A DNA stretch of 64,000 nt from Parendozoicomonas callyspongiae (GTDB lineage Bacteria; Pseudomonadota; Gammaproteobacteria; Pseudomonadales; Endozoicomonadaceae), in NCBI RefSeq assembly GCF_023502345.1, contig NZ_JAMFLX010000010.1, positions 1-64,000 on the forward strand. Direction: 5' to 3'. Every line of letters begins with the position of its first letter. Within the stretch, counting starts at the first letter, position 1. The position numbers and the translations under genes were made by a program. The notes beneath the pieces are model-generated. The model made no database searches and had not been told where the DNA came from. It saw only the letters and a list, made by a program, of their open reading frames with translations. Shown here piece by piece: positions 1 to 9,240 of this stretch.

Positions 1-65
1 TTTTCAACCTTGATTCGCTCAAGGCTGTGAATATAAGGCCGATTGTCTTATATTTAACCAGTTTT

Positions 66-182
66 GCTTGACGGCAAAAGAGCTTTGGAACCACCCGATC
101 CCATCCCGAACTCGGCAGTGAAACGAAGTATCGCCGATGGTAGTGTGGGGCTTCCCCATGTGAGAGTAGGTCACCGTCAAGC
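66..182 (+). rRNA. rrf: 5S ribosomal RNA
   Basis: The ends pair perfectly (GCTTGACGG at 66-74 with CCGTCAAGC at 174-182), and the interior carries the usual 5S landmarks CCCGATCCCATCCCGAACTC and CCATGTGAGAGTAGG. The length of about 117 nt is normal. The bases before it look like the tail of the 23S-5S spacer, so the window opens at the end of an rRNA operon. Exact processed ends are inferred from the terminal helix. Confidence 0.96.
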
Positions 183-194
183 TTCAAATGCAAA

Positions 195-225
195 AGCCCA
201 GTGAAGAAATTCACTGGGCTTTTTC
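195..225 (+). terminator. rRNA operon terminator
   Basis: Perfect 10-bp stem AGCCCAGTGA (195-204) with TCACTGGGCT (211-220), a 6-nt loop and a following T run. It lies 13 nt after the 5S gene, the expected place for intrinsic termination of the rRNA operon. Confidence 0.93.
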
Positions 226-257
226 ATTTGATCTTTGATAGTGCGCTAGTAGCTCGA

Positions 258-373
258 ACATGGAAACGTAGCAAAGCTACCCATGTGACAAAAACGCCTG
301 GAGCGTTTTTGGACAGCCGAAGGCTGGTCCCGCAGGGGCGAGGGCAAGGAAAGCCCGAGCAAAGTAGGTCACC
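258..373. repeat. Cluster of consecutive short hairpins after the rRNA operon
   Basis: At least four inverted repeats follow each other with almost no spacer. A nested one has ACATGG (258-263) pairing with CCATGT (281-286) around GTAGC/GCTAC. Then come AAAAACGC/GCGTTTTT (290-297, 303-310), CAGCC/GGCTG (314-318, 322-326) and GGGC/GCCC (342-345, 353-356). The stretch ends in GTAGGTCACC, the same ten bases that occur near the 3' end of the 5S gene (167-176). No reading frame is convincing. It may be an intergenic repeat element or a remnant of a second 5S copy. Bases 374-452 hold nothing recognisable. Confidence 0.55.
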
Positions 374-452
374 TTAGGCAATTAAGTTGATCAAAGGTTT
401 GCACAAAAAGTTTGCAGGCCAATAAATGTAAGTTGATTTCAAAGGTTCTGGA

Positions 453-1166
453 TCACTGCCCATAAGAACTAGCCCCAGAAGAAAGATACTCCAATTCCTC
501 AGCAGTACTTTCCCGCTCCAAAGCCTTATTCCGATGTGGAAACCGTCCAAATCGAGCAATCAAATCCCGATGTTCAACAGCATAATGCACTGAGCTGTTG
601 ATATATTCTTTTCGCCCTTCAGGAACATCCTCGGCAAGCTGCTTAAAAGCCCTTATACAAAGCTCCTGATCAGAAAGCTGCTCTGAGTGCATTAAAGGCA
701 TATACAAAAACTGCCGTTCTGTAAAAGCCAGTTCTTTATCCCACCCTTTGTTAATAGTATCTCTTGCCAATTCCTGGGCTCTTTGGTCACTGGAAAAGGC
801 TGCAGCTGTTTTCCTATAAATGCTGCGAGTAAATTGATCCAGGAGAATAATTAAAGCCAGTCGACTCTTTGGGTTGCTCTCCCACCCAGTAAGTTCACCG
901 TAAACAGCATTATGCACTAAGTTGCCAAATCTGGAATTAATATCACGATCATCATCTGGTTTGCCTCTAAACCAGAGGCCCAATCGATCTTCCTGTGGGA
1001 AACCGTCATGCAAAGGTCCAAACCAAAAGTCGAGAACGGGCTGGTAATCAGGTGAGGGCATATCTGCATGACCTTTTGTATTTGTTAGCAGCAGAGAAAG
1101 AAGGACAAGAATAACAGAGGTAGGCCTTCGAATTGCTGTATCCACTGTTATCTCCTCTGTTGGCAC
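453..1166 (-). CDS. DUF924 family protein, probably exported
   Basis: The 237-residue product matches the DUF924 family (PF06041): VLDFWFGPL near residue 45, the LWFRGKPDDD stretch, and the LILLDQFTRSIYR core around residue 110. The biochemical role of the family is not established. Unlike typical DUF924 proteins, it has an N-terminal hydrophobic stretch (roughly residues 17-28) ending in KGHA, which looks like a signal peptide. An internal ATG at 1061 would give a cytosolic form starting at MPSPDYQ. It is divergent from birA with under 40 bp between the start codons, so both promoters must share or overlap coding sequence. Confidence 0.8.
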   Translation of the reverse strand: MPTEEITVDTAIRRPTSVILVLLSLLLTNTKGHADMPSPDYQPVLDFWFGPLHDGFPQEDRLGLWFRGKPDDDRDINSRFGNLVHNAVYGELTGWESNPKSRLALIILLDQFTRSIYRKTAAAFSSDQRAQELARDTINKGWDKELAFTERQFLYMPLMHSEQLSDQELCIRAFKQLAEDVPEGRKEYINSSVHYAVEHRDLIARFGRFPHRNKALERESTAEELEYLSSGASSYGQ

Positions 1167-1204
1167 TATATTATCTCGCTATCAAGAGTTATAGATGTTG
1201 CCTT

Positions 1205-2164
1205 ATGGAAAATCTATTGAGGTTGCTTGCGGACGGGCGCTTCCATTCCGGGGAGGAGCTTGGCTCGGAACTGGGTGTCAGTCGGGCAGCAGTATGGAAG
1301 AAGCTGAAGGCGTTATCGGCCTTGGGGCTCGAGCTGGATGCCGTCAGGGGGAAGGGTTACCGGTTACCTGGAAATATTGAACTTTTAAATAGAAATATCA
1401 TACGGGAAAGTCTTCCTGATGATATGCGGAAATCGGTAGGCGTTCAGGTTGAGCTTTGTACTCGCTCGACAAATGATGATGTAAGAAAACTGTCTGCAGC
1501 CAGTGAGCCTTGGCAGGTCTGTATGGCAGAGCACCAAAGTCATGGAAGAGGAAGACGAGGGCGTACCTGGCAAAGCCCTTTTGGAGCCTCATTATATTTC
1601 TCAATGTTGTGGCGGGTTGATGGTGGCTTGGCTGCACTTGAAGGTTTGAGTCTGGCGGTAGGCCTTGCCGTGGTGAAAACTTTGGAGTCCTTTGGAGCCA
1701 ATGGTTTAAAGCTGAAATGGCCGAATGATGTGCTGGGAAATAATAAAAAGCTGGCAGGGGTCTTATTGGAAATCAGTGGTGACCCAACTGGTTCCTGTGA
1801 AGTCGTTATTGGTATCGGAATTAACCTTGCTCTGAATCGTTCCCAGCTGGAGACGATTGATCAGCCTGCTACGGATGTTCGGGAAATGGTTGGCTTAAGT
1901 GTCAGCAAAAATGAACTGGCTGGCCGGTTAACCTCAACTCTTATCGACATGCTTAAAACATTTAAAGAGTACGGCTTTACACCGTATAGAGATGAATGGA
2001 TGTCCAGAGATGCCTTTTCCGGGCAAAAAGTTGTACTGAATATTGGGGGGAATAAAGTCACTGGTGTAGAGGCCGGTGTTGGCGAGAACGGGGCGCTTTT
2101 ACTAAAAACTGCTGATGGTATTCAGTCTTTTTCTGGAGGGGAAATATCCGTCCGCAAACTATGA
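1205..2164 (+). CDS. birA: Biotin--protein ligase / biotin operon repressor BirA
   Basis: BirA activates biotin to biotinyl-AMP and attaches it to the biotin carboxyl carrier protein of acetyl-CoA carboxylase; many also repress biotin genes. The product starts with a winged-helix domain (residues 1-60, with SRAAVWKKLKAL as recognition helix), so it is the bifunctional type. The ligase core contains GRGRRGRTWQSPFG near residue 115 and KWPNDVL near 175, which form the biotin/ATP site. The C-terminal beta domain follows. I place the start at the ATG at 1205 (MENLLRLLADG), because the upstream in-frame extension to 1133 has no homology. The 319 residues match the family length. The last four bases overlap coaX (ATGA), so the two are translationally coupled. 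Confidence 0.93.
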   Translation: MENLLRLLADGRFHSGEELGSELGVSRAAVWKKLKALSALGLELDAVRGKGYRLPGNIELLNRNIIRESLPDDMRKSVGVQVELCTRSTNDDVRKLSAASEPWQVCMAEHQSHGRGRRGRTWQSPFGASLYFSMLWRVDGGLAALEGLSLAVGLAVVKTLESFGANGLKLKWPNDVLGNNKKLAGVLLEISGDPTGSCEVVIGIGINLALNRSQLETIDQPATDVREMVGLSVSKNELAGRLTSTLIDMLKTFKEYGFTPYRDEWMSRDAFSGQKVVLNIGGNKVTGVEAGVGENGALLLKTADGIQSFSGGEISVRKL

Positions 2165-2904
2165 GAATACTGGATATAGATGCGGGTAATACCCGGGTGA
2201 AATGGCGCTATCTGGTTGATGGGAAAAGTCATAAAGCTGGAGCGTTTGCTAACGACTCTTCAAACGCTTTGGTTGAGATGATTGCAGATTCTGTGGATGG
2301 GGCAGTCGACCTGTGCAGAATGGCATCTGTCAGGGCGCCAAAGGAGCGTGAGTCCCTGCGGGCTTCTCTCGAAAATGTTTTTGGTGTTTCTCCTGCTCTG
2401 CCTGACCCGGAAAGCGGTATCGGAGGTGTTCACTTTCCTGATGCTGACCCCTGTCGCCTGGGGGATGATCGCTGGCTGGCCATGTTGGGAGCCAGGAAGC
2501 ACTATCCGGATGGGCCAGTTGTTGTTATAGACAGTGGAACAGCATTAACACTGGATGCCGTTGATGCGAATGGGGTGTTTCAGGGAGGGCTGATCACTCC
2601 AGGTGTGAACACTATGCTGAAGTCCATGGTAGATGCCGCTGATCTTCTGGTGCTTCCGGATGAGAAAGAGTTCAGCCGGTCATTGGCAAAAAACAGTGTG
2701 CAGGCGGTTTTGAATGGTGCTTTGTCCATGGCTGCTTCGCTGATCGAGCGGGAGGTTCAGCGATTTAACAGTCAGGCGAGAGTGGTCTTGTGTGGTGGTG
2801 ATGCGCGTATGCTGGCAGAGCAGATGAATATTCCGGTTGAGTATTGTCCAGAACTGGTTTTTGAGGGGTTGGAAGTGGCTATACCGGTTAAAGGGATGCG
2901 ATGA
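2161..2904 (+). CDS. coaX: Type III pantothenate kinase CoaX
   Basis: Catalyses the first step of coenzyme A synthesis, ATP-dependent phosphorylation of pantothenate. The acetate/sugar kinase-like fold is evident: phosphate-1 loop DIDAGNTRVKW at residues 4-14, VIDSGTALTLD near 122, and GGLITPGVNTM near 140. The length of 247 residues is normal for type III enzymes, which are not feedback-inhibited by CoA and need a monovalent cation (family knowledge). It overlaps birA by 4 nt and is followed almost at once by a SPOR-domain gene, the same three-gene order as in Pseudomonas. Confidence 0.95.
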   Translation: MRILDIDAGNTRVKWRYLVDGKSHKAGAFANDSSNALVEMIADSVDGAVDLCRMASVRAPKERESLRASLENVFGVSPALPDPESGIGGVHFPDADPCRLGDDRWLAMLGARKHYPDGPVVVIDSGTALTLDAVDANGVFQGGLITPGVNTMLKSMVDAADLLVLPDEKEFSRSLAKNSVQAVLNGALSMAASLIEREVQRFNSQARVVLCGGDARMLAEQMNIPVEYCPELVFEGLEVAIPVKGMR

Positions 2905-2905
2905 A

Positions 2906-3628
2906 ATGATAATGCGCTGGGTCTTTGTGGCTTTGCTGATTCTGAATGGTGGTTACTACCTTTACCTGCAGCGGGCTGAGGAGCCACTGTCGGCAGAAAA
3001 TGCTAATAGTGGTGAGCAGGTTTTAGAGGGGGAGAACGGAGTAACCACGATTACATTGCTTTCGGAGGCTGTGGCTGCTGGGAAAGCTCAAAAAATTGAG
3101 CAGCCTGTAAAGGTGGCAGAGAGTGAGGCAGTAAAAGCAGAACCAAGGTTGTGCACATCTATAGGTGCCTTTAAGGAAGAAAGCGAAGCGCTACAGATTC
3201 AGCAGCGCTTGATGGCTTCCGGTATCGGGAGTGAAATCAAACCTGAGAAAGTACCGGCAGCATCAAATTACTGGGTTTATATTCAACCATTGCCAGACCG
3301 TAGTCGTGCAACGCAAAAATACCGTGAATTAAAGGCGCAGGGTATAGACAGTTATCTAATGACTGATGGCGAAATGAAAAATGCAATTTCGCTTGGTTTA
3401 TTCAGTAAAGAAAAGCTGGCTAATAGATTGTTGGAAAAACATCAGAGTCGTGGTGATGATGTCGCCTTGAAAGAAGTTCCAAGATTTAAATTTGAGTACT
3501 GGGTGCATATTAAACCTGAAGACCGAGAGCTCTTTGGTAAGGAGCTCTGGGATGGTTTAAAAGAAAGTTATGAATTTGCCGAGAAACACGACAATTTATG
3601 TGAAGACGGTATTGCAACTACCCGGTAG
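2906..3628 (+). CDS. SPOR-domain membrane protein
   Basis: The product (240 residues from the ATG at 2906; ATG at 2912 is also possible) begins with one hydrophobic segment, VFVALLILNGGYYLYL, which would anchor it in the inner membrane. An acidic, low-complexity linker follows, then a periplasmic SPOR region from about residue 80: CTSIGAFKEESEALQIQQRL, then YWVYIQPLPDRSRATQKYREL. SPOR domains bind denuded septal peptidoglycan. A gene of this type sits after coaX in Pseudomonas and relatives. Its start is 1 nt after the coaX stop. No enzymatic domain is visible; the exact role is unknown. Confidence 0.78.
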   Translation: MIMRWVFVALLILNGGYYLYLQRAEEPLSAENANSGEQVLEGENGVTTITLLSEAVAAGKAQKIEQPVKVAESEAVKAEPRLCTSIGAFKEESEALQIQQRLMASGIGSEIKPEKVPAASNYWVYIQPLPDRSRATQKYRELKAQGIDSYLMTDGEMKNAISLGLFSKEKLANRLLEKHQSRGDDVALKEVPRFKFEYWVHIKPEDRELFGKELWDGLKESYEFAEKHDNLCEDGIATTR

Positions 3629-3751
3629 TTCCCATAGAATGCGCCTCGCGCTGGTGAGGCAGGTGTCGCAAACAGTAAGCAGCTTCTTCAAGTGATTCAG
3701 AATGAATCTGGTCGAAACGTCTAACTGTTTGAAAGTGAAGAAAATCTTCAC

Positions 3752-3779
3752 TTGACAGCGAAACGCTTCAAGTTAAAAT
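3752..3779 (+). promoter_or_regulatory. Sigma-70 promoter for the tRNA-tuf operon
   Basis: Perfect -35 TTGACA (3752-3757), 16-nt spacer, -10 TAAAAT (3774-3779), directly followed by a GC-rich discriminator GCGGCGC as expected for a stringently controlled stable-RNA promoter. A small hairpin AGTGAAG/CTTCACT (3734-3752) touches the -35 box. The rest of 3629-3793 holds no gene. Confidence 0.8.
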
Positions 3780-3793
3780 AGCGGCGCAAATTA

Positions 3794-3877
3794 GGTGGGG
3801 TTCCCGAGCGGCCAAAGGGATCAGACTGTAAATCTGACGCGAAAGCTTCGCTGGTTCGAATCCAGCCCCCACCACCA
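3794..3877 (+). tRNA. tRNA-Tyr (anticodon GTA)
   Basis: Acceptor GGTGGGG pairs with CCCCACC, CCA is encoded, the anticodon loop is CTGTAAA with GTA, and the long variable arm expected of tRNA-Tyr is present. This is the first of three tRNAs ahead of tuf, in the order seen in E. coli (tyrU-glyT-thrT-tufB). Confidence 0.96.
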
Positions 3878-3972
3878 TCTCTTCAATAAAGTTGCAAAAT
3901 GTTGTAACTTTGTAGAGCGGCCTGGGAAGTGCGTGCTCGTCGGTTATGAGCCTCATTCCTAAAGGACGATCG

Positions 3973-4046
3973 GCGGGTATAGTTCAATGGTAGAACCTTA
4001 GCCTTCCAAGCTAATGATGCGGGTTCGATCCCCGCTACCCGCTCCA
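3973..4046 (+). tRNA. tRNA-Gly (anticodon TCC)
   Basis: Acceptor GCGGGTA pairs with TACCCGC, followed by T and encoded CCA. The anticodon stem TTAGC/GCTAA holds loop CTTCCAA, giving TCC. It is separated from tRNA-Tyr by 95 nt that contain a hairpin (AAGTTGCAA/TTGTAACTT), possibly a processing site. Confidence 0.96.
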
Positions 4047-4060
4047 AATCTTCTCATGAA

Positions 4061-4136
<76 letters not shown>

Positions 4137-4210
4137 TTTTTCTAAGGGGTAGATGCATTTGCATCTACCCCATTTGCGTATGTGCGTTGGTCACTCAGGT
4201 GGAGGTCGCT

Positions 4211-5434
<1,224 letters not shown>

Positions 5435-5473
5435 TCGGTGAACTACCTGTCATTTTACGGGAAATGCGGGTGG

Positions 5474-5501
5474 TTGAATTTGCCTTGGGATCGTGTATAG
5501 T
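5474..5501 (+). promoter_or_regulatory. Promoter for tRNA-Trp-secE-nusG
   Basis: -35 TTGAAT (5474-5479), 16-nt spacer, -10 TATAGT (5496-5501). A perfect 9-bp inverted repeat, GCCTTGGGA (5482-5490) and TCCCAAGGC (5508-5516), brackets the -10 box symmetrically, so a bound dimer there would cover the promoter. The repeat is seen; any repressor is inferred. Confidence 0.7.
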
Positions 5502-5552
5502 ACGCGCTCCCAAGGCTAAATGAATCTATCAAGATATTGGCTTTGAATCAGT

Positions 5553-5628
5553 AGGCTAGTAGCTCAATTGGTAGAGCACCGGTCTCCAAAACCGGGGGTT
5601 GGGGGTTCGATTCCCTCCTGGCCTGCCA
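5553..5628 (+). tRNA. tRNA-Trp (anticodon CCA)
   Basis: Acceptor AGGCTAG pairs with CTGGCCT (one G-U), discriminator G and encoded CCA follow. The anticodon stem CCGGT/ACCGG holds loop CTCCAAA, giving CCA. Its position just before secE is conserved in Pseudomonas-like genomes. Confidence 0.95.
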
Positions 5629-5671
5629 GATCCCTTCCCGGATGAATTCCTGATCTGAAGAGATAATCTGG

Positions 5672-6043
5672 ATGAGTGGTAAAACGGACGTTGAAAGCGT
5701 AAGTCGCCTGGATGGGCTGAAATGGGCTGTTGTTGTAGCACTTATCATTGCTGGAGCGGTAGGGAATTCCTACTTTGGCAGTGAGTCCATTCTATATAGA
5801 GCAATTGGTCTGGTTGCAGTTGCGACTGTAGCTGTTGGTGTTGCTCTGCAGACTGCTAAGGGTCAGGTGTTCTGGGGCTTGCTCCGCGATGCCAAGGCTG
5901 AAGTTCGTAAGGTCGTATGGCCGACTCGCCAGGAAACGGTGCAAACCACAGTTATCGTGGTTTTGGTGGTGCTGTTGATGAGTTTGGTTCTTTGGGGTTT
6001 GGATAGTCTGCTAGGCTGGATCGTTAGCAGCCTGATTAGATAA
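5672..6043 (+). CDS. secE: Preprotein translocase subunit SecE
   Basis: SecE clamps SecY in the inner-membrane SecYEG channel. The 123-residue product is of the long, three-helix type: hydrophobic segments at about residues 14-33, 40-60 and 90-118. The conserved cytoplasmic amphipathic stretch EVRKVVWPTRQETVQTT precedes the last helix. No strong Shine-Dalgarno sequence lies before the ATG. nusG starts 9 nt after the stop, the conserved secE-nusG pair. Confidence 0.95.
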   Translation: MSGKTDVESVSRLDGLKWAVVVALIIAGAVGNSYFGSESILYRAIGLVAVATVAVGVALQTAKGQVFWGLLRDAKAEVRKVVWPTRQETVQTTVIVVLVVLLMSLVLWGLDSLLGWIVSSLIR

Positions 6044-6052
6044 GGACAGAAG

Positions 6053-6586
6053 ATGGCTAAACGTTGGTATGTCGTCCATGCCTATTCCGGGTATGAGAAG
6101 CAGGTGATGCGCTCGCTGAATGAGCGAGTCAAGCTGTATGGCATGGAAGATCTGTTTGGCGAGATTCTTGTTCCTACAGAAGAAGTTGTAGAAATCAAGA
6201 ACGGCCAAAAGCGCCGTAGTGAGCGCAAGTTCTTCCCAGGATACGTTCTGGTGCAGATGGAGATGAGTGAAGACTCCTGGCACCTGATTAAAGACACACC
6301 GCGTGTGCTTGGCTTTATTGGTGGTACTGCTGACAAGCCTCAGCCGATCACTCAAAAAGAAGCTGATATTATTCTGCAGCGTGTTCAGGAAGGTGGTGAC
6401 AAGCCACGTCCGAAGACGTTGTTCGAGCCCGGAGAGATGGTTCGGGTTATCGATGGACCTTTTGCCGACTTTAATGGTGTCGTGGAAGAGGTCAACTACG
6501 AAAAGAGCCGTCTGCAAGTGGCGGTTATGATCTTCGGCCGTTCTACCCCTGTTGAACTGGAGTTCAGTCAGGTAGAAAAAGGCTGA
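6053..6586 (+). CDS. nusG: Transcription termination/antitermination factor NusG
   Basis: NusG binds RNA polymerase and links it to Rho or to ribosomal S10. The 177 residues comprise the NGN domain (starting [16 protein letters not shown], with [12 protein letters not shown] near 65) and the C-terminal KOW domain ([20 protein letters not shown] near 128). The start is preceded by AAGGACAG. It is followed by a terminator, so it ends the tRNA-Trp transcription unit. Confidence 0.97.
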   Translation: MAKRWYVVHAYSGYEKQVMRSLNERVKLYGMEDLFGEILVPTEEVVEIKNGQKRRSERKFFPGYVLVQMEMSEDSWHLIKDTPRVLGFIGGTADKPQPITQKEADIILQRVQEGGDKPRPKTLFEPGEMVRVIDGPFADFNGVVEEVNYEKSRLQVAVMIFGRSTPVELEFSQVEKG

Positions 6587-6630
6587 TAAAGCCGGGCGAA
6601 GATATGGCTCTTTTTGATAAGGATTTGTCG

Positions 6631-6664
6631 AGCCTCGCACTTTAATAAGTGTGGGGCTTTTGTT
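6631..6664 (+). terminator. Terminator after nusG
   Basis: An 11-bp stem with two G-U pairs, AGCCTCGCACT (6631-6641) and AGTGTGGGGCT (6648-6658), then TTTTGTT. It separates secE-nusG from the rplK operon. Confidence 0.8.
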
Positions 6665-6758
6665 ATCCGGGGTTCATCCCTGGTATTGGGGAGCTGCTAT
6701 CTTGATCTGACTTTGGTCGGGGAGGAATGGCAGCGTTTGAACCCTCTAAGAGGTTAAT

Positions 6759-7190
6759 ATGGCTAAGAAAGTACAAGCTTACATCAAGCTGCAAGTTGCA
6801 GCTGGTAAAGCAAACCCATCTCCGCCTGTTGGTCCAGCTCTGGGTCAGCACGGTGTTAACATCATGGAATTCTGCAAGGCGTTCAATGCTAAGACTCAAA
6901 GCATGGAACCCGGTATGCCAATTCCGGTTATCATCACCGTATACAGCGACCGCAGCTTCACCTTCGAAACCAAGACTCCGCCTGCATCCGTGCTGCTGAA
7001 GAAGGTTCTGAAGCTGAAGAAAGGCTCCAGTCGTCCTAATACTGAGAAGGTTGGTACCGTTACTCGCGAACAGCTGCTGGAAGTTGCCAAGATCAAAGAA
7101 CCTGATCTGACTGCTGCTGACGAAGATGCTGCTATCCGTACCATCGCTGGTTCTGCCCGTTCCATGGGCCTGAACGTGGAGGGCATCTAA
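6759..7190 (+). CDS. rplK: 50S ribosomal protein L11
   Basis: L11 binds 23S rRNA at the GTPase-associated centre and is needed for RelA activation. The 143-residue product begins [20 protein letters not shown] and contains the proline-rich [19 protein letters not shown] motif and the C-terminal RNA-binding domain. The start has AAGAGG upstream. rplA follows after 1 nt. In E. coli the L1 protein represses this pair at the mRNA start. Confidence 0.97.
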   Translation: MAKKVQAYIKLQVAAGKANPSPPVGPALGQHGVNIMEFCKAFNAKTQSMEPGMPIPVIITVYSDRSFTFETKTPPASVLLKKVLKLKKGSSRPNTEKVGTVTREQLLEVAKIKEPDLTAADEDAAIRTIAGSARSMGLNVEGI

Positions 7191-7191
7191 G

Positions 7192-7887
7192 ATGGCAAAA
7201 CTGACTAAGCGCGCCAAGATGATTGCTGAGAAGGTTGAAGCTGGTAAGGCTTACTCCTTCGAAGAAGCTGCCAAGCTGCTGGCTGAAATCTCCACCGTTA
7301 AGTTCAAGGAATCCGTTGAGGTTGCTGTGAACCTGGGTGTTGATCCTCGTAAATCCGATCAGGTTGTACGTGGTTCCGCTCTGATGCCTGCCGGCACTGG
7401 TAAAGACGTTCGCGTTGCTGTGTTTACTCAGGGCGCAAACGCTGAAGCTGCTAAAGCTGCTGGTGCTGACATTGTAGGTATGGATGACCTGGCTGCTCAG
7501 GTTAAAGCTGGCGAAATGAACTTCGACGTTGTTATTGCTTCTCCTGATGCAATGCGTGTTGTTGGTCAGCTGGGCCAGATCCTCGGCCCTCGCGGTCTGA
7601 TGCCTAACCCTAAGGTTGGCACTGTAACCCCTAACGTTGCTGACGCTGTTAAGAATGCCAAAGCTGGTCAGGTACGTTTCCGTACTGACAAGAATGGCAT
7701 CATCCACGCTAGCGTTGGTAAGGTAGACTTCGAAGCGTCTGCTCTGAAGCAGAACGTTGAAGCTCTGCTGGCTGAGCTGAAAAAGCTGAAGCCTGCTTCC
7801 GCCAAGGGTGTATACATGAAGAAGATCTCCCTATCTTCTACCATGGGTCCTGGCCTGACTATCGATACTTCCTCTCTGGAAGTCTGA
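7192..7887 (+). CDS. rplA: 50S ribosomal protein L1
   Basis: L1 forms the mobile L1 stalk at the E site and is the translational repressor of rplKA in enterobacteria. At 231 residues it is full length. The conserved signature appears as [20 protein letters not shown] near residue 122. It begins 1 nt after the rplK stop, which favours coupled translation. Confidence 0.97.
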   Translation: MAKLTKRAKMIAEKVEAGKAYSFEEAAKLLAEISTVKFKESVEVAVNLGVDPRKSDQVVRGSALMPAGTGKDVRVAVFTQGANAEAAKAAGADIVGMDDLAAQVKAGEMNFDVVIASPDAMRVVGQLGQILGPRGLMPNPKVGTVTPNVADAVKNAKAGQVRFRTDKNGIIHASVGKVDFEASALKQNVEALLAELKKLKPASAKGVYMKKISLSSTMGPGLTIDTSSLEV

Positions 7888-7984
7888 TAGCAAAAATTCG
7901 TAGTTGCGCAGTTGCTTGTCGAAAGCGTATTGCGCAACTACAAACCATCTTTGGGGTCCTCGGATTTCGAGGGCTGTCAAAGAT

Positions 7985-8093
7985 CGCAGGTGTTGAATGA
8001 GCTATATCGATTAATTCGATGCTGTTAGTTCAGAAAGCTTAATTTCCTGCGTAGACGGTGAATCGATTGTCTGACAATTCGGCCCTTCACCGT
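7985..8093 (+). promoter_or_regulatory. L10 leader (ribosomal protein autoregulatory RNA)
   Basis: The rplA-rplJ spacer contains the signature CCTGCGTAGACGGTG (8046-8060), which matches the E. coli rplJ leader. CGCAGG (7985-7990) can pair with CCTGCG (8046-8051) to make the long-range stem of the L10(L12)4 binding site. ACGGTGA (8055-8061) pairs with TCACCGT (8087-8093) in the adjoining hairpin. In E. coli, L10-L7/L12 binding here represses translation of rplJL. The remaining bases up to the rplJ ATG at 8169 contain no gene. Confidence 0.88.
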
Positions 8094-8168
8094 ATTAAGT
8101 GTCCACTGGAACTGATGCAGAATGCACGGTTCGGTGAACAACACTTTCCCAAACTGGAGTAAAGCCCC

Positions 8169-8699
8169 ATGGCGTTAGGTCTCGAAGACAAAAAAGCGAT
8201 TGTCGCTGGTGTCAATGAGGCTGCCCAAAACGCTCTGTCGGCTGTAATCGCGGACTACCACGGTCTGACCGTAGAACAGATGACCACTCTGCGCAGCGAA
8301 GCTCGCAAGAATGGTGTTTATCTGAAAGTTGTACGGAATACCCTGGCCAAGCGCGCTGTTGAAGGTACTGATTATGAGTGCCTGAAAGAAGCGCTGGTAG
8401 GTCCTACTATCCTGGCTTTCTCTCAGGAAGATCCGGGCGCTGCTGCCCGTGTCCTGAAAGATTTCGCTAAGGAGAATGACGCCCTGGAAGTCAAGGCTCT
8501 GTCCATTGGCGGCAAACTGCTCGGTGCTGAGCAGATTGACGTTCTGGCCAAGATGCCGACCCTGGATCAGGCGCGTGCGATGCTGATGAGCGTGATGATT
8601 GCACCTGTGACCAAGCTGGTTCGTACTTTCAACGAATTCCCAGCCAAGATCACCCGTGCAGTGGCAGCTGTTGCCGACGAGAAGAAAAAAGCCGCTTAA
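8169..8699 (+). CDS. rplJ: 50S ribosomal protein L10
   Basis: L10 is the base of the stalk and carries the L7/L12 dimers. The product of 176 residues (E. coli has 165) starts [20 protein letters not shown] and shows the rRNA-binding domain with [16 protein letters not shown]. The C-terminal helix that recruits L7/L12 ends in a lysine-rich tail. The upstream L10 leader indicates autogenous control. GGAG lies about 10 nt before the ATG. Confidence 0.97.
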   Translation: MALGLEDKKAIVAGVNEAAQNALSAVIADYHGLTVEQMTTLRSEARKNGVYLKVVRNTLAKRAVEGTDYECLKEALVGPTILAFSQEDPGAAARVLKDFAKENDALEVKALSIGGKLLGAEQIDVLAKMPTLDQARAMLMSVMIAPVTKLVRTFNEFPAKITRAVAAVADEKKKAA

Positions 8700-8790
8700 T
8701 TATTTATTTCGGCTTTCTGATCGTTTTTAACTTATTTTGCCTGGAAACAGGCGACAGGTTTTACCCTGACAAATTCCGGAGATGAGAGAA

Positions 8791-9165
8791 ATGGCTCTGT
8801 CCAAAGAAGATATCCTGAACGCAATCGCTGAAATGAGCGTAATGGAAGTTGTTGAACTGGTTGAAGCAATGGAAGAGAAGTTCGGCGTTTCTGCCGCTGC
8901 TGCTGTTGCTGCTGCTCCTGCTGCTGCTGGCGATGCTCCTGCTGCTGCTGAACAGACTGAATTCGACGTTATCCTGACTTCCGCTGGCGACAAGAAAGTT
9001 AACGTAATCAAGGTTGTACGTGCAGCTACCGGCCTGGGCCTGAAAGAAGCCAAGGGTGTTGTAGACGGCGCTCCTGCTCCTCTGAAAGAAGCTGTGTCCA
9101 AGGACGAAGCTGAAGAACTGAAGAAGCAGCTGGAAGAAGCTGGTGCTTCCGTAGAAATCAAGTAA
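8791..9165 (+). CDS. rplL: 50S ribosomal protein L7/L12
   Basis: L7/L12 is the multi-copy stalk protein that recruits translation GTPases. The 124 residues consist of an N-terminal dimerisation helix ([20 protein letters not shown]), an Ala/Pro/Gly hinge at about 37-54, and the globular C-terminal domain with [16 protein letters not shown] choose the ATG at 8791 (MALSKED) over the ATG at 8782, because it matches the family start and has GGAGATGAG in front. Confidence 0.97.
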   Translation: MALSKEDILNAIAEMSVMEVVELVEAMEEKFGVSAAAAVAAAPAAAGDAPAAAEQTEFDVILTSAGDKKVNVIKVVRAATGLGLKEAKGVVDGAPAPLKEAVSKDEAEELKKQLEEAGASVEIK

Positions 9166-9210
9166 TTTCTACGTTGCAAAAAATTAGGCTTGTTGCATAA
9201 TAGGCCGAAT

Positions 9211-9240
9211 GGCTGGTGCCTCTTGGTACCGGCCTTTTTC
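9211..9240 (+). terminator. Attenuator hairpin between rplL and rpoB
   Basis: Stem GGCTGGTGCC (9211-9220) with GGTACCGGCC (9225-9234), 10 bp including two G-U pairs, followed by TTTTT. In E. coli a partial terminator at the same place lowers rpoBC expression relative to the ribosomal genes; the same role is inferred here. Confidence 0.8.

Noticed and set aside
374-559. 61-codon minus-strand frame near the DUF924 gene
   Set aside because: No RBS or homology and overlaps the 3' end of the DUF924 gene.
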